Assembly (NCBI RefSeq): GCF_000010125.1
Contig: NC_007350.1
Span: 1,674,001 to 1,738,000 of the forward strand
DNA length: 64,000 nt
Reading direction: 5' to 3'
Origin: Staphylococcus saprophyticus subsp. saprophyticus ATCC 15305 = NCTC 7292
GTDB lineage: Bacteria > Bacillota > Bacilli > Staphylococcales > Staphylococcaceae
Below the pieces are notes generated by a model. It saw nothing but the letters and a program-made list of their open reading frames with translations, did no database searches and was not told the origin of the DNA. Positions 26,125-34,306 of the stretch are shown here, piece by piece. A program made the translations under genes and the position numbers. Position 1 is the stretch's first letter; each line of letters begins with the position of its first letter.

Positions 26125-26174
26125 AATCAATTAAACAAACGTATGTGGTTCATTATAAGTTTGTTCAATTGATT
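26125..26174. promoter_or_regulatory. Long inverted repeat, candidate operator of the MarR/SarZ-like regulator
   Basis: AATCAATTAAACAAAC (26125-26140) and GTTTGTTCAATTGATT (26159-26174) are inverted copies with one mismatch, separated by 18 bases. A second small repeat, AATCG-TTTG-CGATT, follows at 26175-26188. They end about 35 bases before the regulator start, where autorepression would act. Confidence 0.5.
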
Positions 26175-26221
26175 AATCGTTTGCGATTGATTATTCTTTA
26201 ATGAGAATAGGAGTGATTAAA

Positions 26222-26680
26222 TTGATTGATGATGAAATGAAATTGGCACACCAGCTATGCTTTTCTACTTATAATGTTAACAAATTATTCAGCAAATTTT
26301 ATGAAAAGCAATTAAGTCAATTCGGTTTAACTTTTTCTCAATATCTAGTGCTATTAACGTTATGGGAAGAGAACCCTCAAACTTTATTATCCATTGGTAA
26401 AAAGTTGAATCTAGCAAGTAATACCCTAAGCCCATTACTAAAAAGACTTGAGAAAGCTGGCTGGGTTCAAAGAAATAGAGATGAAAGCGATAAACGTAAC
26501 CTTATCATAACTTTAACGATAAAAGGTCTAAATGAGCAAGAAGCAGTACATGAAGCTATTGCTAAATGCATTTCGTCACAATTTGATGTAGATGAATATA
26601 TGAAAGCCAAAAGTATTATGGATAATTTAGAAGAAACGTTGAAAACTATTACAAAGGATGATTCAAATGAAACAATATGA
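26222..26680 (+). CDS. MarR-family redox regulator (OhrR/SarZ/MgrA-like)
   Basis: 152 residues from TTG at 26222; AGGAG at 26209-26213 is 8 bases upstream, and the in-frame ATG at 26201 lies before that site. The winged helix (TLLSIGKKLNLASNTLSPLLKRLEKAGWV) and wing (RDESDKRNLIITLT) are typical. Cys13 (HQLCFSTYNVNKLF) lies exactly where SarZ and OhrR carry the peroxide-sensing thiol, and a second Cys (AKCISSQ) lies near the C terminus, as in two-Cys OhrR. It overlaps the next flavoprotein gene by 14 bases, so they are one operon. Confidence 0.92.
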   Translation: MIDDEMKLAHQLCFSTYNVNKLFSKFYEKQLSQFGLTFSQYLVLLTLWEENPQTLLSIGKKLNLASNTLSPLLKRLEKAGWVQRNRDESDKRNLIITLTIKGLNEQEAVHEAIAKCISSQFDVDEYMKAKSIMDNLEETLKTITKDDSNETI

Positions 26681-28010
26681 TGTTGTATTTTTAGGTAGTG
26701 GACACGCAGCTTGGCATAGTGCGCTGACTTTAAACAAAGCGGGGAAATCGGTTGCTATTGTCGAAAAAGATCGTATAGCAGGTACTTGTACAAACTATGG
26801 GTGCAATGCCAAAATTTTATTGGAAAACCCTTATGAAGTACTAGAGCAAGCTTCACACTATCCCAACATAATTAATACTGAAGCATTATCAGTGAATTGG
26901 GAAAACCTTATGTCTTATAAACATAAAATCATTGACCCTATGGCAAATACTTTGAAAGGTTTATTTGAACAACAAGGTATTGATATTATTGAAGGGGCAG
27001 GAAAATTATTAGATGAGCATCACCTCGTAGTAGATGGCGAACAATATTACGGTGAAAACATAGTTATTGCAACAGGTCAACACAGCAATAAGTTAGATAT
27101 TGAAGGGTCTGAATATACACACGATAGTAGAGACTTCTTATCCTTAGAGCAAATGCCAAATAGTATCACATTTATAGGTGTAGGTATTATTAGTATTGAA
27201 TTTGCTAGCATAACCATTAAATCTGGTGTGGAAACTCATATGATTCATGTTGACGATGAACCGCTCAAAGGTTTTTATTCAGCACATATTGCTAAATTAA
27301 TGGATAAATTGGCAACAGAAGGAGTTCAATTCCATATGAATGAAAATACTACTGTAATTAAAGAGCAAGGTGACAATTATACTGTATCAACAGAATCAGG
27401 ATTAGAGATTACTACTAACTATGTGTTAGATGCTACTGGACGTAGACCAAATGTCAACGGTATTGGACTTGAAGAAGCTGGCGTTAACTTCACTACTCGA
27501 GGTATACAGGTAGATGAATATTTACGTACAAATATCCCTAATATTTATGCTAGTGGTGATGTGTTAGATAAAGTAATTCCTAAATTAACACCTACTGCAA
27601 CATTTGAATCTAACTATATTGCTGCGCATATTTTGGGTATGAATAAAAATCCTATTACCTATCCTGCAATACCTTCAGTTTTATATACACTACCAAGATT
27701 GTCTAATATTGGAGTTTCTGTAGATGAAGCTAATACTAGTGAGGACTATAAAGTGATAGATATTCCTTTTGGTAAACAAATGGTGTTTGAATACAAAAAT
27801 GAAACTGAAGCTGAAATGACAATTGTATTAAATAATGATAAACAATTAGTGGGAGCTGCTATATATGCTGATGATGCACCAGATTTAGTTAATTTATTAA
27901 CTTTCATTGTAAACCAAAAACTAACGGCTCAAGATTTAAATAAAATGATCTTTGCTTTTCCTGGATCATCAAGTGGCGTTATAGATCAATTAAAATTAGC
28001 AATGTTATAA
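26667..28010 (+). CDS. Class I flavoprotein disulfide reductase (dihydrolipoamide dehydrogenase/glutathione reductase-like)
   Basis: 447 residues from ATG 26667 (AAAGGA 8 bases before). FAD motif GSGHAAWHSA, redox pair Cys41-Cys46 (GTCTNYGCNAK), NAD(P) motif FIGVGIISIE, second FAD motif NIYASGDV and a C-terminal dimerisation domain. The C terminus reads FAFPGSSSGV where classical members carry the proton-relay His-Glu (HAHPT..E), so the His is missing. Catalysis must differ from lipoamide dehydrogenase. Followed by a decayed glutathione peroxidase gene, suggesting a former thiol-peroxide defence operon. The substrate thiol is unknown; staphylococci use bacillithiol and coenzyme A. Confidence 0.88.
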   Translation: MKQYDVVFLGSGHAAWHSALTLNKAGKSVAIVEKDRIAGTCTNYGCNAKILLENPYEVLEQASHYPNIINTEALSVNWENLMSYKHKIIDPMANTLKGLFEQQGIDIIEGAGKLLDEHHLVVDGEQYYGENIVIATGQHSNKLDIEGSEYTHDSRDFLSLEQMPNSITFIGVGIISIEFASITIKSGVETHMIHVDDEPLKGFYSAHIAKLMDKLATEGVQFHMNENTTVIKEQGDNYTVSTESGLEITTNYVLDATGRRPNVNGIGLEEAGVNFTTRGIQVDEYLRTNIPNIYASGDVLDKVIPKLTPTATFESNYIAAHILGMNKNPITYPAIPSVLYTLPRLSNIGVSVDEANTSEDYKVIDIPFGKQMVFEYKNETEAEMTIVLNNDKQLVGAAIYADDAPDLVNLLTFIVNQKLTAQDLNKMIFAFPGSSSGVIDQLKLAML

Positions 28011-28023
28011 AAGGAGTGCTATA

Positions 28024-28402
28024 AAATAACTAGTAATATTTATGATATACAAGTTGTTAACAAAGATGATAGTAGGTATTACGTATTGTTTAAATGACTA
28101 CAAAGGTAAAGTTATTATGTTAGTTAATACTGCCACAAAATGTGGCTTAAGTGGTCAATTTGAAGAATTAGAAGAAATATACCAAAAATATAAAGAGCAA
28201 GGGCTAATTATACTTGGATTTCCTTGTAATCAATTTGCTAAATAAGAACCTGGGACTGATGACCAAATAGCTGAAATATGGAAAGAAAATCAAATGGAAT
28301 TTCACAAAATTTATTATTGCTAAAGATGGTAATGTAGTAAAAAAACTTGCTCCCAAAGACAGTCCTAAAAAAGTAGAAACTTTATTTCAGAATTTATTAT
28401 AA
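28024..28402 (+). pseudogene. Glutathione peroxidase-like gene with internal deletion
   Basis: The start of a GPx is readable ([41 protein letters not shown]) but begins with ATA instead of ATG, has a stop after QFAK, and jumps from IAEIWKEN straight into the C-terminal WNFTKFIIAKDGNVVKKLAP in another frame. The middle of the protein (about 60-70 residues) is gone. It stands directly behind the flavoprotein gene, after AAAGGAG. Confidence 0.85.
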
Positions 28403-28745
28403 CTAAGCATTATTAATTGAAATGACACAATAATATAGCGTTTAATATCTAATTATGTTACTAGTAAACATATCCACAATCCTACTGAATAGAACGAAAA
28501 AAGCACAATACAAAGCTAAAGTTGATAAAAATGTACTGAAGCTATTACAATCAATAAAATAATAGAAATTTCATTATCTGATTCTATTGTTGATTTACTC
28601 CATTAATTTGTTTTAAAAGATTTTCATCCTGTGATGTAAATTAACTTTATTGATTATAATCACTCCTATTTTTAAATATATTGCATCCACATAACCTAAA
28701 CAGATAAAACTACTTTGCATTCCTACCAATTATAGTGTTATAATG
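28403..28745. other. Non-coding gap
   Basis: AT-rich, no gene or clear structure seen between the decayed peroxidase and the Fst-type toxin locus. Confidence 0.4.
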
Positions 28746-28780
28746 CAATCAACAAAGATTATCAGGCATGTATGCACCAA

Positions 28781-28816
28781 ATCCCCTTACTATGGCCGTA
28801 GTAAGGGGATTTTTTG
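28781..28816. terminator. Shared terminator of the Fst-type toxin locus
   Basis: ATCCCCTTACTA and its complement around TGGCCG, followed by T6 on the plus strand. In Fst-type systems toxin mRNA and antitoxin RNA converge on one such hairpin, which also provides the complementary loops for pairing. Confidence 0.8.
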
Positions 28817-28830
28817 GTGTGACTAGTCGC

Positions 28831-28926
28831 CTATTCGTCATTACGCTTGCGTAGCCAATGCGCAAATAGCGCAACGAGACAACCACTTGCTGCTGTGGTC
28901 ATGATGTTCACAAAGATTTCAGACAT
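28831..28926 (-). CDS. Fst/PepA1-type toxic membrane peptide, 31 aa
   Basis: A tiny gene: MSEIFVNIMTTAASGCLVAL then FAHWLRKRNDE. It has the hallmarks of the Fst/Ldr family of type I toxins: short acidic start, one membrane helix with small residues, then HWL.R and a charged tail. Ribosome binding site AGAGGAGGTG is 8 bases upstream. The leader can fold: CTCTC near 28971 can pair with GAGAG of the ribosome binding site, and CGTCA/TGACG forms another hairpin. A -10 TATAAT lies at 28989-28984. This is a classic plasmid addiction module and fits the plasmid origin of the region. Confidence 0.85.
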   Translation of the reverse strand: MSEIFVNIMTTAASGCLVALFAHWLRKRNDE

Positions 28927-28999
28927 CGCGTATGCACCTCCTCTCTACGTCAAATTGACGCCTGAGAGATAGGCGACTCCATTATTATATCATTTGTAA

Positions 29000-29470
29000 A
29001 TACATAAGCATATTCACTTCCGATAAGTTGAACTATGTTAATTAAAGCTCCAAACTATTAACACAAACTGCTAATACAAAAGGAATAAACACTCTAAGTA
29101 GATCAGAAAAAAACTTAATAAATCAATTTAAAATAATAAAGAGTACTTAAAAAGTGTGAAAATCATAATTTAATATTTAATTGCAAAAAGTGCTTCTTAA
29201 AATTTTAAGATCATTTTAGAATTAAAATAAAAACTACTGCTAGCAATTAATGCTAACAGTAGTAAGTGTTAAACAAAGAGTTAAGCTGAGGTGGATATTA
29301 TATTAATACCTTTAATTTATTTAAGTAAACAAATTAAGATGATTAAGTAAAGGAAAAGCTTTAACCTGTTTTGACCAAGCCTTTTAACAGCGTTATATAA
29401 AACATAAGTTTTTTTATTTTATAGTATATCAAGACAAGAAGAAACTCGTTTTTAACTCGTTTCTAAAAAA
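29000..29470. other. Non-coding gap with one hairpin
   Basis: No gene seen. A stem CTACTG-TAGCA/TGCTA-CAGTAG at about 29235-29263 is followed on the minus strand by TTTTTATTTT and looks like an orphan terminator. Confidence 0.4.
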
Positions 29471-29473
29471 AAC

Positions 29474-29502
29474 AAAAGCTACCTAAAGTTTAGGTAGCTT
29501 TT
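29474..29502. terminator. Terminator of the esterase gene
   Basis: AAAAGCTACCTAAA and its complement with a one-base spacer, flanked by A and T runs, 10 bases beyond the esterase stop. Confidence 0.85.
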
Positions 29503-29511
29503 TATTTATTA

Positions 29512-30462
29512 TTACTGCTTATTCTTTTTATTAATCCAATCTGTCGATACATCCATCGCAGCACGCGTTGCATTTGTTTGGTCTAAAGAATTAACCATAA
29601 CAAAATCATGGATTGTACCTTGGAAACGCATTTGAGTCACTTCAACCCCTGCTTCTCTTAATTTATTGGCATAAGCTTCACCTTCATCACGTAAAACATC
29701 TGCTTCTGCATTTAAAACTATTGCTGGTGGTAAATCTTTTAGCTCTTCAACCGATGCTTTAAGAGGTGATGCTGTAATTTCATTTCGCTCTTGTTCACTT
29801 GTTGTATATTGATTCCAAAACCATTCCATACCTTCTTTAGTTAAATAATAACCTTCAGCAAACTCATTATATGAATCTGTATCAAACTCAGCATTTGTCA
29901 CTGGGTAATATAGGACTTGTTGATTAATCGGCAATCCATTACGTTGTTTTGTCATAATTGTCATTACCGCAGACATATTACCCCCAACTGAATCACCAGA
30001 TACAGTTAAACGATTAAGATCAAGTTTCTTTTCTTCAGCTACATCTTTTAATTGCTGTAAAACACTATAATTTTGCTCAATAGCCGTTGGATATTTCGCT
30101 TCAGGAGATAATGTAAAATCCGGCATAACTACAACTGAATTTGTTCTTACAGCTAATTCTCTAACTAATTTATCATGTGTCTCTGGACTTCCGAAGACCC
30201 ATCCAGCACCATGTATATAATATATAACAGGAAGTACATCTGTGTTTCCTTTAGGACTAATAAAACGTACAGGAATTTCTCCCCATTTACCCGTCGAATA
30301 TTTTTCATCTTTAATATCAACATCTAGTTTTTCAACTGGAGAGGATTGGACTTCTTCTAACAATTTACGACCATCTTTAGGTTCTAATTCATATATTCTA
30401 GGATGAGGCGCATTAGCTTCACTAAACTCTTTCGCTTCTTTCTCTAAAACAACTTTATTCAT
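29512..30462 (-). CDS. Alpha/beta hydrolase, hormone-sensitive-lipase-type esterase
   Basis: 316 residues from ATG 30462, chosen because AAAGGAG lies 7 bases upstream; longer in-frame starts lack one. Oxyanion motif YIHGAGWVFGS (HGGGW variant), nucleophile SGDSVGGNMS, acid residue in AEADVLRDEGEAYA and catalytic His in TIHDFVM make up a complete triad. Cytosolic, no signal peptide. It would cleave short-chain esters; the natural substrate is unknown. In an aldehyde cassette, S- or O-ester hydrolysis is conceivable but unproven. Confidence 0.92.
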   Translation of the reverse strand: MNKVVLEKEAKEFSEANAPHPRIYELEPKDGRKLLEEVQSSPVEKLDVDIKDEKYSTGKWGEIPVRFISPKGNTDVLPVIYYIHGAGWVFGSPETHDKLVRELAVRTNSVVVMPDFTLSPEAKYPTAIEQNYSVLQQLKDVAEEKKLDLNRLTVSGDSVGGNMSAVMTIMTKQRNGLPINQQVLYYPVTNAEFDTDSYNEFAEGYYLTKEGMEWFWNQYTTSEQERNEITASPLKASVEELKDLPPAIVLNAEADVLRDEGEAYANKLREAGVEVTQMRFQGTIHDFVMVNSLDQTNATRAAMDVSTDWINKKNKQ

Positions 30463-30589
30463 AATCATTCTCCTTTGAACCTTATTTTTAAACCTAAATA
30501 CACAAATTAAATAGCCCAAATCCGTATACTATAAACTTTCAAGTATTATAGTTGCTTTATTCCAATTGCTTTATTGACGGTGAGCCTCG

Positions 30590-30678
30590 GAACCCTTAAC
30601 AATCCCAAAACTTGTCGAATGATCGGCTTAATAGCTCACGCTATGCCGACATTCATCTGCAAGTTTAGTTAAGGGTTC
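30590..30678. ncRNA. Large nested stem-loop, possible structured RNA or plasmid element
   Basis: An 89-base segment folds into one long hairpin of consecutive stems: GAACCCTTAAC (30590-30600) with 30668-30678; AAACTTG (30608-30614) with 30660-30666; GAATG (30617-30621) with 30650-30654; CGGC (30624-30627) with 30645-30648; ATAGC (30631-30635) with 30640-30644. A direct repeat TTGCTTTATT occurs twice just left of it. Position between the esterase and replication genes suggests a plasmid maintenance or transfer element, a regulatory RNA, or an elaborate terminator. I cannot name it. Confidence 0.5.
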
Positions 30679-30719
30679 TTTTCAACCCACAATAAACTTT
30701 CTCGGCATAAATGCGTGCT

Positions 30720-30881
30720 CTATTTTTTGTTTTCTGAAGGTTTCCAAAATAAAACCACAGCCATAAAAAATAAGTAATAAATAATAAACCAAAAATCTAA
30801 ATGACTTTGATTTATTTGCTGATATATAAAAAGTAGCATCAAAATAGACAGAAGTAATTGCACAGAAAAACGTAACCACAT
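30720..30881 (-). CDS. Small membrane protein next to the plasmid replication gene
   Basis: 53 residues from ATG 30881 (AAGAAGG 10 bases upstream) with two hydrophobic helices (FSVQLLLSILMLLFIY and FWFIIYYLFFMAVVLF) and a charged end PSENKK. I do not recognise a function. Its place just downstream of repA on the same strand suggests a plasmid-borne accessory gene. A longer start at 30917 is possible. Confidence 0.5.
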   Translation of the reverse strand: MWLRFSVQLLLSILMLLFIYQQINQSHLDFWFIIYYLFFMAVVLFWKPSENKK

Positions 30882-31180
30882 AAAAATATAACCTTCTTTT
30901 TTAAAAAACTTTATCACAAGAACTATTTGAATTTTAAATACCTTTACTTTGGATTTTAAGGGGGTATTTTAAAGATTTAGGGGTAAATCATATAGTTTTA
31001 TGCCTAAAAACGAATATAAGCTCTTAAAATGCAAATATGAGCCAAATAAATATATTTTAATTACATCAACTAAAATTTGAGCAAAACCAGTGTTGATTTT
31101 TTTCGTCGTCATCAGTTAAAAAATCCAATGACTTAACCGAATATTTTGAGGTTTCTTTGATTGCTATAAAATTATTTGAA

Positions 31181-32119
31181 TTACTGATTGAAGATATTAT
31201 GTTGTTTCATGTTTTGACGTCTCATATAAAGCGCATGTGTTTCTTCGAATTCAGCTTTAATTGATTGCATTAAATATCCTTGCATTGTTTCAACAGATTC
31301 GTTTTTTTGTAGCAGCATCGCTTTAAAGCGTTTCAACACGCTTACAATTTCAAACTCCACATCTTCTAAACGATAATAGGTATCGTGTGTATTATTAAAT
31401 GATTTCTTCCCTTTGAGTAATACACTTTTAATAATTCGAATTTCTCTAATTTCAAATTTACTTAAATAGCCTTGAAGTTGTTGCGGCAATTCTTCAAGGA
31501 GTTGGAACTTAAGCGCATCATTATTAAATTCAGTTTGTTGATGATTTGTATGACCCGAATGATTATGACTTATTGAATTGTTATATGTATCATTCATATC
31601 ATACGTATCATTATTCTCAGTCTCTATATAATCAGTATTACTTAAGTCAGTATCATTAGACTGTGAATTTGGAAGTTCTTGACCACTTAAATTCATAGTT
31701 CTAGAACTTCCAAATTCATTGTTCTGGAACTGTGAATTTGGAAGTTCCTTGGTACGACTGCCTTCAACATCATAATTGGGTTTTAATAAATACAATCTAT
31801 TGGGTTTATTAAGGCCAACACGTTCTTGAGTTAGTAAATTAAAACTTACTAACTCTTTTTTCAATTTTATGATTTTTTGTTCTGCATAACCTAAGTATTC
31901 GCACAAATGTTTATTACTGAAAATAAAGTAAATGTTATTATTTTTATCTACCCATTCATTTTGGATGGATAATTCAAAACGATCTTTTAATAACGCATAC
32001 ATAATTTTGGCTTCTGCTGACATTTTCTTAAAATATATATCTTCAAATAAATATTTAGGCAGTTGATAAAACCTTTCAGTTTTTACTTGTGATAGATTGT
32101 ATTTCTCAAAATTGGGCAT
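31181..32119 (-). CDS. repA: RepA_N-family plasmid replication initiator
   Basis: 312 residues from ATG 32119. The N-terminal RepA_N winged-helix domain (ERFYQLPKYLFEDIYFKKMS, AKIMYALLKDRFELS, YFIFSNKHLCEYLGYAEQKI) is followed by a low-complexity middle rich in Asn, Ser, Asp and Thr and a C-terminal domain (LRQ-like helices ending YLMQSIKAEFEE). This architecture is that of theta-replicating multiresistance plasmids of the pSK41/pSK1 group. Three copies of a repeat lie in the central coding part, a likely origin. Sequence upstream of repA is cut 100 bases away by IS431 copy 2. In the chromosome it must be silent or tolerated. Confidence 0.93.
   Translation of the reverse strand: MPNFEKYNLSQVKTERFYQLPKYLFEDIYFKKMSAEAKIMYALLKDRFELSIQNEWVDKNNNIYFIFSNKHLCEYLGYAEQKIIKLKKELVSFNLLTQERVGLNKPNRLYLLKPNYDVEGSRTKELPNSQFQNNEFGSSRTMNLSGQELPNSQSNDTDLSNTDYIETENNDTYDMNDTYNNSISHNHSGHTNHQQTEFNNDALKFQLLEELPQQLQGYLSKFEIREIRIIKSVLLKGKKSFNNTHDTYYRLEDVEFEIVSVLKRFKAMLLQKNESVETMQGYLMQSIKAEFEETHALYMRRQNMKQHNIFNQ
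31661..31749. repeat. Iteron-like repeats inside repA, probable plasmid origin
   Basis: Three 20-base copies of the core TGAATTTGGAAGTTC: 31661-31680 and 31730-31749 in one orientation, 31701-31720 inverted. They encode the recurring ELPNSQ/EFGSS residues. RepA_N plasmids characteristically carry their initiator-binding sites within the rep coding sequence. Confidence 0.7.
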
Positions 32120-32218
32120 AATAAAAACCTCATTTCCACTTTTTTTGGATTGAGGTAATAAAACAATTTTTACGTAAGTTATATGTTTTGTACTTGCACT
32201 TAGATGATTAGATATATA

Positions 32219-33008
32219 GGTTCTGTTGCAAAGTAAAAAAATATAGCTAACCACTAATTTATCATGTCAGTGTTCGCTTAACTTGCTAGCATGATGCTAA
32301 TTTCGTGGCATGGGGAAAATCCGTAGATCTGAAGAGACCTGCGGTTCTTTTTATATAGAGCGTAAATACATTCAATACCTTTTAAAGTATTCTTTGCTGT
32401 ATTGATACTTTGATACCTCGTCTTTCTTACTTTAATATGACGGTGATCTTGCTCAATGAGGTTATTCAGATATTTCGATGTACAATGACAGTCGGGTTTA
32501 AGTTTAAAAGCTTTAATTACTTTAGCCATTGCTACCTTCGTTGAAGGTGCCTGATCTGTAATTACCTTTTGAGGTTTACCAAATTGTTTAATGAGACGTT
32601 TGATAAACGCATATGCTGAATGATTATCTCGTTGCTTACGCAACCAAATATCTAATGTATGTCCCTCTGCATCAATGGCACGATATAAATAGCTCCATTT
32701 TCCTTTTATTTTGATGTACGTCTCATCAATACGCCATTTGTAATAAGCTTTTGTATGCTTTTTCTTCCAAATTTGATATAAAATTGGGGCATATTCTTGA
32801 ACCCAACGGTAGACCGTTGAATGATGAACGTTTACACCACGTTCCCTTAATATTTCAGATATATCACGATAACTCAATGCATATCTTAGATAGTAGCCAA
32901 CGGCTACAGTGATAACATCCTTGTTAAATTGTTTATATCTGAAATAGTTCATACAGAAGACTCCTTTTTGTTAAAATTATACTATAAATTCAACTTTGCA
33001 ACAGAACC
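32219..33008 (-). mobile_element. IS431/IS257-type insertion sequence, copy 2
   Basis: 790 bases with intact inverted ends (GGTTCTGTTGCAAAGT and its complement), same orientation as copy 1 at 6233-7022. Its right end cuts the integrase gene. Flanking 8-mers GATATATA and TCATATAA do not match each other or those of copy 1 in a simple way, so more than one event shaped the region. Confidence 0.96.
32278..32952 (-). CDS. tnp: IS431/IS257 transposase, copy 2
   Basis: Full-length 224-residue IS6-family transposase with WRIDETYIKIKG, VITDQAPST and NLIEQDHRH intact. Only a handful of residues differ from copy 1 (for example CHEISIM against CQEISIM near the end). Being direct repeats about 26 kb apart, the two copies can recombine and release everything between them. 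Confidence 0.97.
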   Translation of the reverse strand: MNYFRYKQFNKDVITVAVGYYLRYALSYRDISEILRERGVNVHHSTVYRWVQEYAPILYQIWKKKHTKAYYKWRIDETYIKIKGKWSYLYRAIDAEGHTLDIWLRKQRDNHSAYAFIKRLIKQFGKPQKVITDQAPSTKVAMAKVIKAFKLKPDCHCTSKYLNNLIEQDHRHIKVRKTRYQSINTAKNTLKGIECIYALYKKNRRSLQIYGFSPCHEISIMLAS

Positions 33009-33812
33009 TCATATAAGGCAGCTATCAAACATATTGGTAATCATTCATTTTCGCAGACAAGCCTTAAATCATTAACACGAAATATGTATCAACAATTTAT
33101 AAATGAATTTTCTAAAACACACTCAAAAGAAACAATAAGAAAACTAAATGGATATATCAGATCTGCATTAGATGATGCTGTTTATGAAGGACTATTACCT
33201 AAGAATATTACTTACAATGTTACATTTAAAGGATCTAACCCCCCAAAAGATGAACAAAGCAAGTATATTAACCTAGTAGAATACGAAACACTTAAAAAAT
33301 ATTTCAAATCACAAAATAATCGTTCATCCCTCGCTCTATTTATAATGATTTGTACGGGCTGTCGAATAAGTGGTGTTTTAAATATGAAGTATGAATACAT
33401 TAACCAAGTAAAAAATGAATTATTTATAGATGAACGTAAAAATGATGTGTCACCTCGTACTTTAACAATCGCTAAAGATGATATGAAACACATCATTGAA
33501 ATGATTGAAAAACTCAAACTAAATACCAAAGGATTACTATTTAATTCTTTTGGGACTACACTTACTATTAACGCAGTTAACAAGCAACTAAAACAGGCAT
33601 GTAAGTTACACGATATAAAAGAGATTACTTCACATGCGTTAAGACATACGCATTGCTCTTATCTCCTCGCAAATGATGTATCGATTTATTATATTTCAAA
33701 AAGGCTTGGCCATAAAAATATTTCTGTTACCACTGAAATCTATTCCCATTTATTGGAAGAAAAATATCTTGAAGAAAATAACAAAGCAATTGAAATTTTA
33801 TCAGCAATGTAA
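33009..33812 (+). pseudogene. int: Phage/island tyrosine integrase, N terminus removed by IS431
   Basis: The frame is open from the IS431 boundary (SYKAAIKHIGNHSF) to 33812, about 268 residues; the first internal ATG is at 33084. The core-binding domain (YQQFINEFSKTHSKETIRKL) and catalytic domain with R (CTGCRISGVL), HxxRH (HALRHTHCS), H (LGHKNIS) and Tyr (EIYSHLLEE) are present. The N-terminal arm-binding domain of roughly 80-100 residues is missing. It lies directly inside the tRNA-Arg att site, as expected for the enzyme that inserted the island. It is probably inactive, so the island may be trapped. Confidence 0.9.
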
Positions 33813-33886
33813 AAATATGTTCTCGGTGCCATGCCAATGCCATAAAATTTTGTTTTCTATTGTATCGCATTGTAGATAAAATAAAA

Positions 33887-33910
33887 GAAACCCCGTCGTT
33901 ACGGGGTTTC
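33887..33910. terminator. Terminator between integrase and tRNA-Arg
   Basis: Perfect stem GAAACCCCGT / ACGGGGTTTC with loop CGTT. It ends integrase transcription and, read the other way, would now end tRNA-Arg transcription in place of the displaced one at 4593-4623. Confidence 0.85.
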
Positions 33911-33940
33911 CTAGTTTGAATTGTGCGCTATTTAACGCTA

Positions 33941-33957
33941 TTAGTGTCCTGGGAGGG
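33941..33957. repeat. Right attachment-site core of the island
   Basis: TTAGTGTCCTGGGAGGG, identical to 4650-4666. Thirteen of its bases are the 3' end of the tRNA-Arg gene, so integration keeps the tRNA intact. Confidence 0.85.
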
Positions 33958-34018
33958 ATTCGAACCCCCGACCGATGGCTTAGAAGGCCATTGCTCTATC
34001 CAGCTGAGCTACCAGGAC
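33945..34018 (-). tRNA. tRNA-Arg (anticodon UCU)
   Basis: Cloverleaf on the minus strand: acceptor GTCCTGG pairs with CCAGGAC, D-arm AGCTCAGCTGGATAGAGC, anticodon arm TGGCC-TTCTAAG-CCA reading TCT, T-arm GGGGGTTCGAATCCC. The 3' CCA is not encoded. It is the integration site of the adjacent island. Confidence 0.97.
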
Positions 34019-34306
34019 ATATTGTTTTTGAACACAAAAATAATTATATCTAACTTAGTGCTATAAAGCAATACTCTAAGCGCTAAAAATAAATATGATT
34101 TTTCACTTTAATGGACTTTTTATCATCTTTTCTAAATATATTTTAAAATTCTAATTAAAAACTAAGTTATCTCATTTGCTTTTACTGATCAATGATTATC
34201 ATAAAGCAGCACTATAAGAAATCAAATACGTGTATATTTGATTTCTTACTTCTGCATATTGAAAGCAAATTTTCGTATTAACATAACCATCGTATGTATT
34301 TAACGA
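34019..34306. other. Intergenic region with a hairpin
   Basis: Non-coding. A stem AAGAAATCAAATA / TATTTGATTTCTT at about 34217-34247 probably terminates the minus-strand yfcE-rdgB-murI group. The tRNA promoter must also lie here. Confidence 0.5.
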
